Shown here: positions 35,206 to 44,014 of the stretch, piece after piece
Position numbering within the stretch: position 1 is the stretch's first letter
How the letters are laid out: every line of letters begins with the position of its first letter
Assembly (NCBI GenBank): GCA_013334435.1
Contig: JAAXXP010000007.1
Location: 1-48,957 of the forward strand
Direction of reading: 5' to 3'
Source of the DNA: Chlorobiaceae bacterium
Lineage (GTDB): Bacteria; Bacteroidota; Chlorobiia; Chlorobiales; Chlorobiaceae
Length of the DNA stretch: 48,957 bases
Notes under the pieces: generated by a model
Told to the model about the DNA's origin: nothing
What the model saw: the letters and a program-made list of their open reading frames with translations, nothing else
The model's database searches: none
Made by a program: the position numbers and the translations under genes

Positions 35206-36083
35206 TCAGCATTACCGTCGAGAAAACCCTTTCGGGTGCTGATGGGCCGTTCACGCTTGCGGTGGACCTGGAAATGCAACCGCATTCGCTCCTGACACTC
35301 TACGGAAAATCCGGCAGCGGCAAAACCACGCTGCTGCGCATGCTCGCCGGCCTTACGAAACCCGACAGCGGCCGTATCGAGGTAAACGGCGAAATCTGGT
35401 TCGACAGCCACAAAGGAGTATGTCTGGCGCCGCAGAAACGGAAAGTCGGTCTGGTATTTCAGAACTATGCGCTCTTCCCCACCATGACGGTTCAGGATAA
35501 CCTGCTGTTCGCTCAGGAGAAAAAAGATCCGGTAAAAGTTGACGAAATGCTCGAACTTGCCGGGCTTCTCGCGCTCCGGAAACGGTATCCGGAAACGCTT
35601 TCAGGCGGACAACAGCAGCGGGTGGCTCTTGCGCGGGCCATTCTGCGCCGGCCGAAAATCCTGCTGCTTGACGAGCCGCTTTCGGCGCTCGACCAGAAGA
35701 CCAGAGGAGTTCTGCAGGACGAGATCATCAAGGTTCACCAGCACTTCGGGCTCTCAACCATGCTGGTTTCGCACGACAAGCAGGAGGTATTCAAACTGTC
35801 GGACAGCGTAGCCGTCATCAGGCATGGTCGCATAACGAAAACAGGTACGCCCCACGATGTATTTCTCGACCGGATCACCTCGAACAAGTTCTCCTTCGTC
35901 AGCACGATCCTCTCGATCCGCAAGGTGGACTGCATCTATCTTGCCGTTATCGGCACCGGCAATGAACTGGTGGAAGTGGTGCTGAGCGAAAAGGACGTGG
36001 CGACCATGAAACCGGGAGACGAGGTGCTGGTGGCCTCCAAAGCCTTCAACCCAGTCATCGTCAAACTCCACAGACCGGAATAA
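35202..36083 (+). CDS. Second ModC-type ABC ATPase in the mod operon
   Basis: A 293-aa ABC ATPase: Walker A GKSGSGKT (residues 35-42), signature LSGGQQQRVALARA, Walker B LLLDEP, and a C-terminal single TOBE-like segment (VDCIYLAVIGTGNELVEVVL). I chose the ATG at 35202, which overlaps the stop of the Mop gene in an ATGA; the 338-aa track ORF starts inside that gene in another frame. The protein resembles ModC more than other ABC families. Two ATPases with one ModB is unusual. It may pair with ModB as an alternative motor or act on tungstate or sulfate. Confidence 0.82.
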   Translation: MISITVEKTLSGADGPFTLAVDLEMQPHSLLTLYGKSGSGKTTLLRMLAGLTKPDSGRIEVNGEIWFDSHKGVCLAPQKRKVGLVFQNYALFPTMTVQDNLLFAQEKKDPVKVDEMLELAGLLALRKRYPETLSGGQQQRVALARAILRRPKILLLDEPLSALDQKTRGVLQDEIIKVHQHFGLSTMLVSHDKQEVFKLSDSVAVIRHGRITKTGTPHDVFLDRITSNKFSFVSTILSIRKVDCIYLAVIGTGNELVEVVLSEKDVATMKPGDEVLVASKAFNPVIVKLHRPE

Positions 36084-36108
36084 TACTTCGCAGCCGCCAG
36101 GTTCCCGT

Positions 36109-36495
36109 TCATTTGCACGTAAAGGCTGGATCGTACTGGTCCCACATCCATCCGGCTACCCGACGAAGCTCTTCGGTGCCCATCGACATGGCGGGCATCA
36201 GCCCGAACCGGGCGACAGCCTGACTGCCGAGTATCGATGCGTCCTCTTTCGGCTGCTGCATGAACTTCACCATATGCGCCACAGCCTCATCCCTGCCGGA
36301 AAAAGCTTTCCGGTAGTGCGAGGCGATACCCAGCACAGGAGGCGCCGTTTTCGGCGGAGGCTGCATCGAATGGCAAACGCTGCAGTTGCTCCTGAAAAGC
36401 GCTTCTCCTCCGGTTGTTACCGGCGAAGCATGGCCTGAGGACGGCATACCGTAAACAAGGAAGAGGGCGACGATAACGCCGATGATTTTTTTCAT
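36109..36495 (-). CDS. Small monohaem c-type cytochrome
   Basis: A 128-aa exported cytochrome. The signal peptide (KKIIGVIVALFLVYG) ends near GHAS, and the haem motif is CSVCH at residues 38-42. A likely axial Met lies in LMPAMSMGTEEL. I chose the ATG at 36495 because it gives a proper signal peptide; the track start adds 13 residues without support. It is probably a periplasmic electron carrier. It is convergent to the mod operon (25-nt gap) and lies downstream of a short ORF and the TonB receptor on the same strand. Confidence 0.86.
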   Translation of the reverse strand: MKKIIGVIVALFLVYGMPSSGHASPVTTGGEALFRSNCSVCHSMQPPPKTAPPVLGIASHYRKAFSGRDEAVAHMVKFMQQPKEDASILGSQAVARFGLMPAMSMGTEELRRVAGWMWDQYDPAFTCK

Positions 36496-36515
36496 GTCAA
36501 TAATACTGTTTTGAT

Positions 36516-36797
36516 TTATCCGGTTGTACAACACCGCTGTTTATCTGGCGCTTCGATCATACCCGCCTCGACACGAGCCATCCGCTTCACGTGGCGGAGA
36601 CCGCCAATAAGCCTGTCGCTCGCGGAAAATACCAAGAACCGGCCGTCTTCGGCAACAGGCTGTCCGTTTTCTTCGGACACGATCCGGGTACTGTTGCCGG
36701 TGAAGAGAACATAACAACCGCCAGTCGAGCAGGCCTGTTCACGAGTTCCCTTCCGACGGGGATTGCCCAAAGCCACCTCGTCTGCATTCAGCATCAC
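36516..36797 (-). CDS. Hypothetical protein (93 aa)
   Basis: A small ORF with a GC-rich third-position pattern like its neighbours and protein-like segments (GRFLVFSASDRLIGGLRHVK, then MARVEAGMIEA). I do not recognise a domain. Cysteines include CSTGGC near the middle and a terminal CC. Two starts are possible: GTG at 36797 or ATG at 36794; neither has a clear ribosome site. It ends 20 nt before the cytochrome start, which fits an operon with the cytochrome. It could be noncoding. Confidence 0.42.
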   Translation of the reverse strand: MMLNADEVALGNPRRKGTREQACSTGGCYVLFTGNSTRIVSEENGQPVAEDGRFLVFSASDRLIGGLRHVKRMARVEAGMIEAPDKQRCCTTG

Positions 36798-36838
36798 GGG
36801 ACAGAGCGCACCCGAACAGTGAAGTTTCTTTTTTTCTA

Positions 36839-36882
36839 TGCCGGATGAAGTCGATGGTTCGCACCATCGACTTCATCCGGCA
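36839..36882 (-). terminator. Perfect 19-bp hairpin after the TonB receptor gene
   Basis: TGCCGGATGAAGTCGATGG pairs completely with its partner arm around a 6-nt loop (TTCGCA). It starts 8 nt after the receptor stop codon. No T tract follows on the minus strand, so it may terminate weakly or protect the mRNA end. Confidence 0.55.
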
Positions 36883-36890
36883 CAGACTGA

Positions 36891-38810
36891 TTAAATATTG
36901 AAGGCGACACCTCCATAGAAGCAGGTGCCTGTAGCACCTGAACCGCCGATATTGCCATAAACGTCAGGTTCCACGTCGAAGATGTTGTCAACACCGATGA
37001 ACAGGTTCGCAACATCGCTGACCTGCCTGGACAGGTAAGCGTGCACCAGTGTATAGCCGTCGGCACGCTCGTACCCTTCGACCCACTGCCTGCCGGCGCT
37101 CACAACCCGGATGTTTCCCCTGAGTCCTCCCTGACTGTCGCTGTAGGCAAGCTTGAGGGTATTGGTCACTCCCGGCACGTAGAGCAGGTTCTCTCCGTTG
37201 CTGCCGTCTTCGGTATCGATGAAACTCAATTCGTCGGAAACCGTAAATCCGTAAGGAAGCCGGAGAGCTGCCGTCAGTTCGATACCTCTGGTCATGGCTT
37301 CGGAAATATTCCGCAGTTCATACGAGGGAATGCTGTTCTTTCCCTCTCTGACATAGCCGACGAACACTTCATGGATCATGTCCCGCATATCGTTGCGGAA
37401 AGCCGTCAGACCGAAAGAAAAGTCTTTCCACGAAAGATCGGCGCCCACTTCATAGGAACGGGAGCGTTCGGCATCGAGATCGGCATTGGCGTAGACGATC
37501 TTCTTTTTCGTATAGGTAGACCCGGTATAAAGCTCATAGAGGGACGGGGCGCGGAATCCTTCGCCGTAGGATGCCCGAAGGCGGAGAAGATCGCTGACGC
37601 GATACCAGAGCGCGGCCTTCGGGCTCGCGGCCGATCCGAAATCCGAATGGGTGTCGTACCGTGCCCCGATCACGAGGCCGGCCCTGTCGCCGAACAGCAT
37701 TTCATCCTGGAGGAAGGCCCCGAAATTGTCGGAATCATGGTCGAGCTCACCGTCGGTACGATCTTCGTTACGGTATTCCACCCCGGTGGTGATGCGATGG
37801 TTTCCTGCGATCGGCCCTGTCCAGCGGGCCTCCGCCTGCCGGCTCGTCTGTTCGAGCGTCGTGGTGGTCGTGGCGCCCCCGACCACAGCGGTCATATCCG
37901 AAGTCCAGTCATACGAAGACTGCCACGCCCGGACATGCAGCGAAGACTCCGCTCCCGTGGCCAGTTCGACACCGGCATAGGCTGAAATCCTTTCGGCATC
38001 GACGGTGCGTTCAAAATCGCCGCTTGTCTGGGTACGATACCCTTCAAGTTCCGTATCGGCATAATTGAACCCGAAAGAAAGCGTTGCCGATGGGGACAGA
38101 TCATAGGTCAGTGAAGTCTGCGCCGAGCCAAGAATCCGGTCGTCGCCGTCGGTCATCAGGTCGGATTCGTCGCGGTCATACCTGTCCTTGTTGCTGTATC
38201 CCCCTGAAACCACATAACCGAATTTCCCCGTTCTGCCGCTCAGCCAACCCTCCGTCAGGACAGTAGCCGCATCACCGTGACGGCTTTCGCCCCCGCGCAA
38301 TGTCAGACCCGCATGAAACGTGTCCGAAGGTTTTCTGGTAATGATATTGACGACGCCGGCTACCGCATCGCTGCCGTACAGGGCCGATCCTGAGCCGCGA
38401 ACCACTTCTATCCGGTCGATCATACCGGCTGGGATTTCGGAGAGATCGACATAATCCTGAAAACCGGAGGTCAGCCGCATGCCGTCAATGAGTACCAGCA
38501 CATGCCTGCCGTCGAGCCCCCTGAGCCGCGCAACACTCTGACGCCCGCTTGCAGGTTCGAGACTGACGCTCTGCGCCTCGGTCAGCAGGTCGGCGACGGT
38601 TTTCGCCCCGCTTTCGACAATCTCTTCCCTGCCGATTACTTCAACTGCCGCCGGAATCTGTGAAACCGGCGTTCGGTTGAGCGTAGCCGTCACCACGACC
38701 TCTCCTGTCTCATAGTATTTCGCGGACTCTGCCGCCCCGGCAGCTTCAGGGTTCAGCAGGAATTGCAGACATCCTGCAAGCATAAGTAATTGAAGGGATT
38801 GTTTCTTCAT
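36891..38810 (-). CDS. TonB-dependent outer-membrane receptor
   Basis: A 639-aa outer-membrane transporter driven by TonB. The signal peptide (SLQLLMLAGCLQFLLNPEAAGA) is followed by a TonB-box-like GEVVVTATLNRTP, a plug domain (VEVIGREEIVESGAKTVADLL, then RIEVVRGSGSALYGSDAVAG), and a 22-strand-type barrel ending in a terminal aromatic motif (YGGVAFNI). I chose the ATG at 38810; the longer ORF start lacks a signal peptide. It resembles BtuB/colicin-receptor-type plugs generally. Two Mo-boxes lie upstream, so a ligand related to molybdenum is an attractive guess. No siderophore genes are near. The substrate cannot be assigned from sequence. Confidence 0.92.
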   Translation of the reverse strand: MKKQSLQLLMLAGCLQFLLNPEAAGAAESAKYYETGEVVVTATLNRTPVSQIPAAVEVIGREEIVESGAKTVADLLTEAQSVSLEPASGRQSVARLRGLDGRHVLVLIDGMRLTSGFQDYVDLSEIPAGMIDRIEVVRGSGSALYGSDAVAGVVNIITRKPSDTFHAGLTLRGGESRHGDAATVLTEGWLSGRTGKFGYVVSGGYSNKDRYDRDESDLMTDGDDRILGSAQTSLTYDLSPSATLSFGFNYADTELEGYRTQTSGDFERTVDAERISAYAGVELATGAESSLHVRAWQSSYDWTSDMTAVVGGATTTTTLEQTSRQAEARWTGPIAGNHRITTGVEYRNEDRTDGELDHDSDNFGAFLQDEMLFGDRAGLVIGARYDTHSDFGSAASPKAALWYRVSDLLRLRASYGEGFRAPSLYELYTGSTYTKKKIVYANADLDAERSRSYEVGADLSWKDFSFGLTAFRNDMRDMIHEVFVGYVREGKNSIPSYELRNISEAMTRGIELTAALRLPYGFTVSDELSFIDTEDGSNGENLLYVPGVTNTLKLAYSDSQGGLRGNIRVVSAGRQWVEGYERADGYTLVHAYLSRQVSDVANLFIGVDNIFDVEPDVYGNIGGSGATGTCFYGGVAFNI

Positions 38811-38822
38811 ATCGCGGTCAGG

Positions 38823-38846
38823 CATTATAGATTTATTTACATAACG
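38823..38846. promoter_or_regulatory. Mo-box (ModE-type operator) at the TonB receptor start
   Basis: CATTATAG-N8-ACATAACG has the common 8-nt spacer. The right arm, ACATAACG, is identical to the anfA box arm. It ends 12 nt before the receptor ATG, close to the spacing at modD. Confidence 0.5.
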
Positions 38847-39023
38847 ATTAATAAAAAAAGCAACGTATCCTTTCAGATCTTCTCGACCATCTCCCTGCCG
38901 GCCGAGAAGACCTTTGATCCCGCTCATGCCTCTTGCTCCAACGCTTCCACTGCCGGATCTATCCGGCAGGAAAGCGCAAAACCAAAAGCGGAAAACAGTT
39001 TTTTCATCTATGAATCACCACAT

Positions 39024-39047
39024 CGCTATAACATTAAAAACATAACG
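39024..39047. promoter_or_regulatory. Mo-box (ModE-type operator) between receptor and methyltransferase genes
   Basis: CGCTATAA-N8-ACATAACG, with flanking AT and AT that extend the symmetry to ATCG/CGAT. It is 16 nt after the methyltransferase stop and about 213 nt upstream of the receptor start, so it probably serves the receptor promoter together with the proximal box. Confidence 0.55.
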
Positions 39048-39062
39048 ATAGGCAAAAAAAAC

Positions 39063-39878
39063 TTACCGGATGAAACCGTTCGAAACAAGTACGCCCGGGG
39101 GCAACACGCCCTCAGGGCTGTTTCTCACCCCGAGATGCCTGCCGATGAAATAAACGACCGGCTCCCTGAGCTTTCCGGAGGCCAGCAACCCCGCGATATC
39201 TCCCATTGTCGCAAGCCCGCACGCCTCATCGGGCCACCCCGATCGTGCAACCGCAACGACCGGCACACAGGAAGGCACCCCCTCTTCGGCAAACACCCTG
39301 AAAATACCGGAAAGATTCCGTGTCGCCATGTAGAGCACAATGGTTGATCCGTGCCTGATCAACTTCGCCGCATCACGCACCAGCGCAAAATCATCGGTTA
39401 TCTCGTTGGCGATGAGGCTGGTCACCGAATCGCTCTGATATTTTTCACTGACCGGCATTGCATAGCCTGCCGCCGCCGCGGCTCCGGCACTTAATCCCGG
39501 TACGACCTCGAACGGAATGTGCATGCTGCCGAGAGCAAGGCACTCATCCTCCGGAGAGCCAAACAGTAAAGGATCGCCGGCTCTGAGACGAACCACCCGG
39601 AGCCCTTCGTAAAAGAATTCACGCATAAGCCGGAGCATGCGCGAACTCCCTGCCTGACCGGAAGGCCCATCATGCCTTACCCGTTCGATAAACCGTACAG
39701 TGGCCGAGGGCGATGCGATGCAAAGAGCCGGTTCGACGGTAGGACAATCGTAGAGAATAACCTCGGCATTCCCTATGATCCGTGCCGCCCTGACGGTCAA
39801 CAGGTCCGGATCGCCAGGCCCGGTCCCTACTATGGAAACCGGATGGTGGACTGGTTCACCATTCATTGTTCTTTCCAT
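39063..39878 (-). CDS. Uroporphyrinogen-III C-methyltransferase-like protein (divergent SUMT)
   Basis: A 271-aa tetrapyrrole methylase-fold protein related to CobA/SUMT, which makes precorrin-2 for sirohaem and cobalamin. SAM-site motifs are VSIVGTGPGDPDLLTVRA at the N-terminus, RLRAGDPLLFGSPEDE (SUMT usually GDPFVFGRGGEE) and VPGLSAGAAAAAG. The YDRLV-type block reads YDCPTVEP and the C-terminal VGEVV region reads VYFIGRHLG, so the protein is clearly divergent and may have another substrate. Start at 39878, or 39866 with a GGAAAG site before it. A perfect Mo-box lies just upstream. The TonB receptor gene follows on the same strand, and a LysR gene diverges. Confidence 0.75.
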   Translation of the reverse strand: MERTMNGEPVHHPVSIVGTGPGDPDLLTVRAARIIGNAEVILYDCPTVEPALCIASPSATVRFIERVRHDGPSGQAGSSRMLRLMREFFYEGLRVVRLRAGDPLLFGSPEDECLALGSMHIPFEVVPGLSAGAAAAAGYAMPVSEKYQSDSVTSLIANEITDDFALVRDAAKLIRHGSTIVLYMATRNLSGIFRVFAEEGVPSCVPVVAVARSGWPDEACGLATMGDIAGLLASGKLREPVVYFIGRHLGVRNSPEGVLPPGVLVSNGFIR

Positions 39879-39892
39879 ACCATTTATTTGTT

Positions 39893-39916
39893 CGTTATAT
39901 AATAAAAGATATAACG
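39893..39916. promoter_or_regulatory. Perfect Mo-box (ModE-type operator) at the methyltransferase start
   Basis: CGTTATAT-N8-ATATAACG, a perfect inverted repeat of 8-nt arms. It is 14 nt upstream of the methyltransferase start and 119 nt upstream of the divergent LysR gene. The arms and the spacing match the E. coli modA operator as I remember it (CGTTATAT, 8 nt, ACATAACG). Confidence 0.72.
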
Positions 39917-40035
39917 TTTCGCAAAGGGAAGCCTTTATATCGACATCAAAACCGCGCCATAAGCTGAATCAATAAGGAGAAACCGAAAGAAGGCCGAAAA
40001 ACAGTGCGACTTATACGCAATAAACCTGAAATACC

Positions 40036-40947
40036 ATGTTTGACTATCGTCTGAAAGTATTTGATACCGTGGCACGGCGGTTGAATTTCACCAAAGCCGC
40101 AGAGGAGCTCTGCATCACCCAGCCCGCCGTCACGAAGCATGTCAAGGAGCTTGAAAAACATTTCGGACTGCAACTCTTCGAACGCAAGGGGAACAGGGTA
40201 GCCCTGACCGAAGGCGGCCTTCTGATACTGAAGCATACCGGATTGCTACGGGAGATAACCCGGCAACTCGAGTATGAGATGCACCGGCTCCATGATTCCC
40301 ATCAGGGCCTGCTGAAACTGGGAGCAAGCACGACAGTTGCCCAATACGCCCTGCCTCCGCTGCTTGCGAAATTCCACCGCGTATACCATGACGTGAACCT
40401 GCAGATGCTTACCGCCAATACCGAGCAGGTAGAACAGGCGCTGATCCGCAAGGAAATTGGACTGGGTATCATCGAAGGAGATACGAAGCGAAAGGATATG
40501 ATGTATACCCCGCTTGCCGATGATGACATCATACTGGTAAGCGGCGCGAAAAATCCCTTCGCAAAAAAAGAGGAAATCAGGGTCGAAGATCTCCTCACCA
40601 TTCCCCTGCTGTTAAGGGAACCGGGATCCGGAACGCTTGAGGTCGTCACTCACGCCCTCAAGAACTCGAACATACGGATTTCCGATCTTGCCGTAGAAAT
40701 GTATCTCGGAAGTTCGGAAGCGATAAAATCCTATCTGGTGCATTCGCAGTGCATGGCCTTCATTTCTCGACATGCCGTCATGCATGAGGTTGCAAACGGA
40801 TTGCTGAAAATGGTCAGGATCAAAAAATTCTCGATCCGACGGAGGTTCTTCTTCATCACTCCCGAGGGCCAGGTCGGAGGGCTGCCTGAAGTGTTCATGC
40901 GATTTGCCTCCGATCATTACAGCGACCTGCTCCCCGCTCAATACTGA
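40036..40947 (+). CDS. LysR-family transcriptional regulator (YeiE-like context)
   Basis: A 303-aa LTTR. The N-terminal winged HTH is RLNFTKAAEELCITQPAVTK, followed by the linker helix (LEKHFGLQLFERKGNRVALT) and a periplasmic-binding-protein-like effector domain (about 90-295) with LRLG-type strands. It has no Mop domain, so it is not a classical ModE, although ModE uses a related HTH. The YeiH-type transporter downstream mirrors the E. coli yeiE-yeiH pair, where YeiE has been reported to sense sulfite. It diverges from the methyltransferase gene and may control it. Confidence 0.88.
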   Translation: MFDYRLKVFDTVARRLNFTKAAEELCITQPAVTKHVKELEKHFGLQLFERKGNRVALTEGGLLILKHTGLLREITRQLEYEMHRLHDSHQGLLKLGASTTVAQYALPPLLAKFHRVYHDVNLQMLTANTEQVEQALIRKEIGLGIIEGDTKRKDMMYTPLADDDIILVSGAKNPFAKKEEIRVEDLLTIPLLLREPGSGTLEVVTHALKNSNIRISDLAVEMYLGSSEAIKSYLVHSQCMAFISRHAVMHEVANGLLKMVRIKKFSIRRRFFFITPEGQVGGLPEVFMRFASDHYSDLLPAQY

Positions 40948-41183
40948 AGCAGTTCATGCAACAGTAAGCGCTTCCGATAACCTGCTGTTATGCCGGATCA
41001 CTTTTTACCATTGGCATGGCAACTGGTTTTTCGGCAATCTTGAACCGCGACCTGCAGTAATACAACACCTCTACAGGGGCCCCCTGAAAACATGGTATGA
41101 GCGTATCGGATCCAGCCCGGGCAGAGACAATTCATGCAATGCGTTTCCCATGGCGCCCGTAAAAGACATCAACAAGGAGAGTG

Positions 41184-42302
41184 ATGAATACCAACACAAA
41201 CAAAGAAAACATGCCGACTGACAACGCGTCCAATCGTGTAGAAAAGGAATTGCCAACCGGGGAACTGATCCGTGAAGCTGAACGACGCGGATTCCGGTGC
41301 CGGGCAAAAACAGCGAAACACAAGATTGACAGCTTGTTTCCGGGGGTTCTGGCATCCGTTACCGTAGCGGCCGCAGCAACATTCCTTTCCGACCATTACG
41401 GTGCTCCGACGATGCTGTTCGCGCTCCTGATCGGCATGGCGTTCCGCTTCCTTTCCGAGGATGAGGGAAAGGCGTTTCCCGGCATCCAGTTCGCATCCAG
41501 AACCATGCTCCGCATCGGCGTGGCGCTTCTCGGAATGCGCATTACGGTCAATCAGATTCAGTCGCTTGGCATAAAGGCGGTATCCATCGTCATATGTTCG
41601 GTTCTGCTGACCATACTGTTCGGTCTTTTTCTGTCAAAATCAATGGGTCGCGGCAAGCGGTTCGGCATCCTGACAGGAGGCAGTGTCGCGATCTGCGGAG
41701 CCTCGGCTGCGCTTGCCGTTGCGGCCATACTTCCCAAAGACGAATACAGCGAACGCAACACCATAGTCACGGTCATCAGTGTCACCGCCCTGAGCACCCT
41801 GGCGATGATCCTGTACCCGATCATTGCCGTTCAACTCGGACTGGATCCGCAGGCTGCCGGAGTTTTCCTCGGTGGCACCATTCATGATGTGGCCCAGGTT
41901 GTCGGGGCTGGATATTCCATGTCGGACAAGACCGGCGATACCGCTACGGTTATCAAGCTGCTCAGGGTTTCCATGCTCGTACCCGCGGTCTTTTCCCTTT
42001 CACTGATTTTCCATAGCAGAAGAGCAATGGAAGGGAGTGATACAAAGAGTTTTCTCTTGCCGCCGTTCATCATCTTTTTCGTCCTGCTGGTGGGCATCAA
42101 CAGCACAGGAATCGTATCCGAACAGCTCCGAACCGTTGTCGGAGATATCTCTCGCTGGTGCCTTGTTGCGGCCATCGGTGCTCTTGGCATGAAAACATCC
42201 CTGAAATCGCTTTTCGAGGCAGGCTGGCAGCCAGTTTCGATTATCGTTGCCGAAACGATTTTTCTTGCGGTGCTTGTCCTTGCCGCAATACACTGGGTGT
42301 AA
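41184..42302 (+). CDS. YeiH/UPF0324-family membrane transporter (putative sulfate exporter)
   Basis: A 372-aa inner-membrane protein with about ten hydrophobic segments, including ILTGGSVAICGASAALAVAA and GVFLGGTIHDVAQVVGAGYS, both family signatures (PF03601). Homologues are annotated as putative sulfate exporters; the real substrate is unproven. An N-terminal soluble extension of about 45 charged residues is unusual. I chose the ATG at 41184: the ribosome site AAGGAGAGTG abuts the GTG at 41181, and the spacing suits the ATG better. It follows the LysR gene and is convergent with anfA. Confidence 0.88.
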   Translation: MNTNTNKENMPTDNASNRVEKELPTGELIREAERRGFRCRAKTAKHKIDSLFPGVLASVTVAAAATFLSDHYGAPTMLFALLIGMAFRFLSEDEGKAFPGIQFASRTMLRIGVALLGMRITVNQIQSLGIKAVSIVICSVLLTILFGLFLSKSMGRGKRFGILTGGSVAICGASAALAVAAILPKDEYSERNTIVTVISVTALSTLAMILYPIIAVQLGLDPQAAGVFLGGTIHDVAQVVGAGYSMSDKTGDTATVIKLLRVSMLVPAVFSLSLIFHSRRAMEGSDTKSFLLPPFIIFFVLLVGINSTGIVSEQLRTVVGDISRWCLVAAIGALGMKTSLKSLFEAGWQPVSIIVAETIFLAVLVLAAIHWV

Positions 42303-42418
42303 TACCTGTTAAAAACATACCGCATGAGAAATCTTCGATCCATCATCATGGTTTATTCCATAGCCCTCAGGAGGTTCCCATAAGGCTGCTGCATGCCAAG
42401 ACATGCTTATTATGGCCC

Positions 42419-44014
42419 TCACCGGTATTTTTTATAATTGATACCGAGCTTCTGCATCTTCAGACTCAAGGTTCTTCTGGTGAGCCCAAGAGTTTCTGCT
42501 GCAGCTGAAATATTGCCCTTATGATCGCACAAGGCCTCGATGATCATCTCGTACTCTACGGAATTGACTTTTGCTCCAAGCCCCTGCTGTGTGCTGCTGC
42601 CCGATACGGCTGTTTTCTGAAGGGATAGCGGAAGGTCATAACCATGAATGACATCACCTTCGGCGATAATGAGCGCTCTCTCGATAACATTTTCAAGCTC
42701 CCTGACATTTCCCGGCCAGGGATACGAAAGCAGCATCTCCTGCACAGGAATCGATATGCCGTTTATCGACTTGCTGAATTTCTTCGAAAAACGGGAAACG
42801 AAAAATTCCGCAAGGGCAATGATGTCACTGTTTCTTTCGCGCAGGGGAGGGATGACGATAGGAAACACGTTAAGCCTGTAGTACAGATCTTCCCGAAAAC
42901 GCCCCTCTTTGACCATCTGCTGCAGATCGCGATTCGTTGCGGTTATGATTCTTATATTGACTTTTATGGTCTGATTCCCGCCTACACGCTCGATCGTCCT
43001 TTCCTGCAGCACCCGAAGGAGTTTTGCCTGGACAGGCAGCGACAACTCTCCGATTTCATCGAGAAAGACAGTCCCTCCGTCGGCCTCCTCGAACCGGCCC
43101 TTTCTGGCCCTTTCCGCACCGGTATAAGCGCCTTTCTCATGACCGAACAGCTCACTCTCTATGACGCTTTCAGGCAGTGCGGCACAATTGAAGGTAACGA
43201 AGGCCTTATCGGCATCCACGCTGTTGTAATGTATCGCACTGGCGACAAGCTCCTTGCCGACGCCGCTTTCTCCAAGAATCAGTACCGTGGACCTTGTTCT
43301 GACGATTTTATTGATCAGGGAATAAACCTCAAGCATAGGCTTCGAATTGCCTATGATATTCGAAGGGTGAAATCTCTCTTTGAGCGCATTCTGAAGGCGC
43401 TCGTTTTCCATGCGCAAAAAGTGTTTGTCCTCATTCTCGAGCAGATAGAGCTCAACCGCCTGGGCAATCATGGCGGCAACGATACCGAGCAGTTCAACGT
43501 CGAAGGCAAGCAGCTCGTGATCTTCGCAGACCCGTTCGACGCTTATGGCCCCCAATACCTTCTTGCCCCGCAAAATAGGTATGCAGACAAAAGAAAGCTC
43601 CCTGTCTTCCTGAGAGAGAAGGCTTTTCGTCCGGTTCAGAAAATTCGGCTCCTTGCCGATTACGGGCACGATTATTTTCCTGCCCGTTTCTACCACTTTT
43701 CCCGTAATCCCTTCGCCGATGGAATAGACTCCACGGGTTTCCTCTTCCCTGGAGAGCCCTATGCTGTCATGGATGAAGATTTTCCCGGTTCTGCTGTTCA
43801 GCAGGTTGACCATGCCCCTGATAACCCCCATATCCTCTTTCATGATCTTCAGCAGCACCGCAAGCGTATCCGAAAGACTCGAGGATTCGACAACCACCTT
43901 GCTTATGCGGAACAGGGAGGACAATATGTTCGCACGACAGATCGAGCAGTCGTTCTGCAGGGATTTTTCACACGCCCTGGTTGCGCAGAAGTGTAGCCGT
44001 TTTTTTGCGCTCAT
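42419..44014 (-). CDS. anfA: Sigma-54-dependent nitrogenase activator AnfA (VnfA/NifA type)
   Basis: A 531-aa enhancer-binding protein that with RpoN switches on nitrogenase genes. The N-terminus has Cys10, Cys15, Cys23 and Cys26 (CATRAC and CSIC), like the Cys-rich metal or Fe-S sensing region of AnfA/VnfA. A GAF domain spans about 45-190. The AAA+ domain has Walker A GESGVGKE near 247, GAYTGA near 298 (RpoN contact) and Walker B VFLDEIGE. The C-terminal Fis-type HTH ([20 protein letters not shown]) ends the protein. Located downstream of an iron-only nitrogenase cluster, it is best called AnfA, but VnfA is not excluded. A Mo-box lies about 480 nt upstream. Confidence 0.87.
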   Translation of the reverse strand: MSAKKRLHFCATRACEKSLQNDCSICRANILSSLFRISKVVVESSSLSDTLAVLLKIMKEDMGVIRGMVNLLNSRTGKIFIHDSIGLSREEETRGVYSIGEGITGKVVETGRKIIVPVIGKEPNFLNRTKSLLSQEDRELSFVCIPILRGKKVLGAISVERVCEDHELLAFDVELLGIVAAMIAQAVELYLLENEDKHFLRMENERLQNALKERFHPSNIIGNSKPMLEVYSLINKIVRTRSTVLILGESGVGKELVASAIHYNSVDADKAFVTFNCAALPESVIESELFGHEKGAYTGAERARKGRFEEADGGTVFLDEIGELSLPVQAKLLRVLQERTIERVGGNQTIKVNIRIITATNRDLQQMVKEGRFREDLYYRLNVFPIVIPPLRERNSDIIALAEFFVSRFSKKFSKSINGISIPVQEMLLSYPWPGNVRELENVIERALIIAEGDVIHGYDLPLSLQKTAVSGSSTQQGLGAKVNSVEYEMIIEALCDHKGNISAAAETLGLTRRTLSLKMQKLGINYKKYR

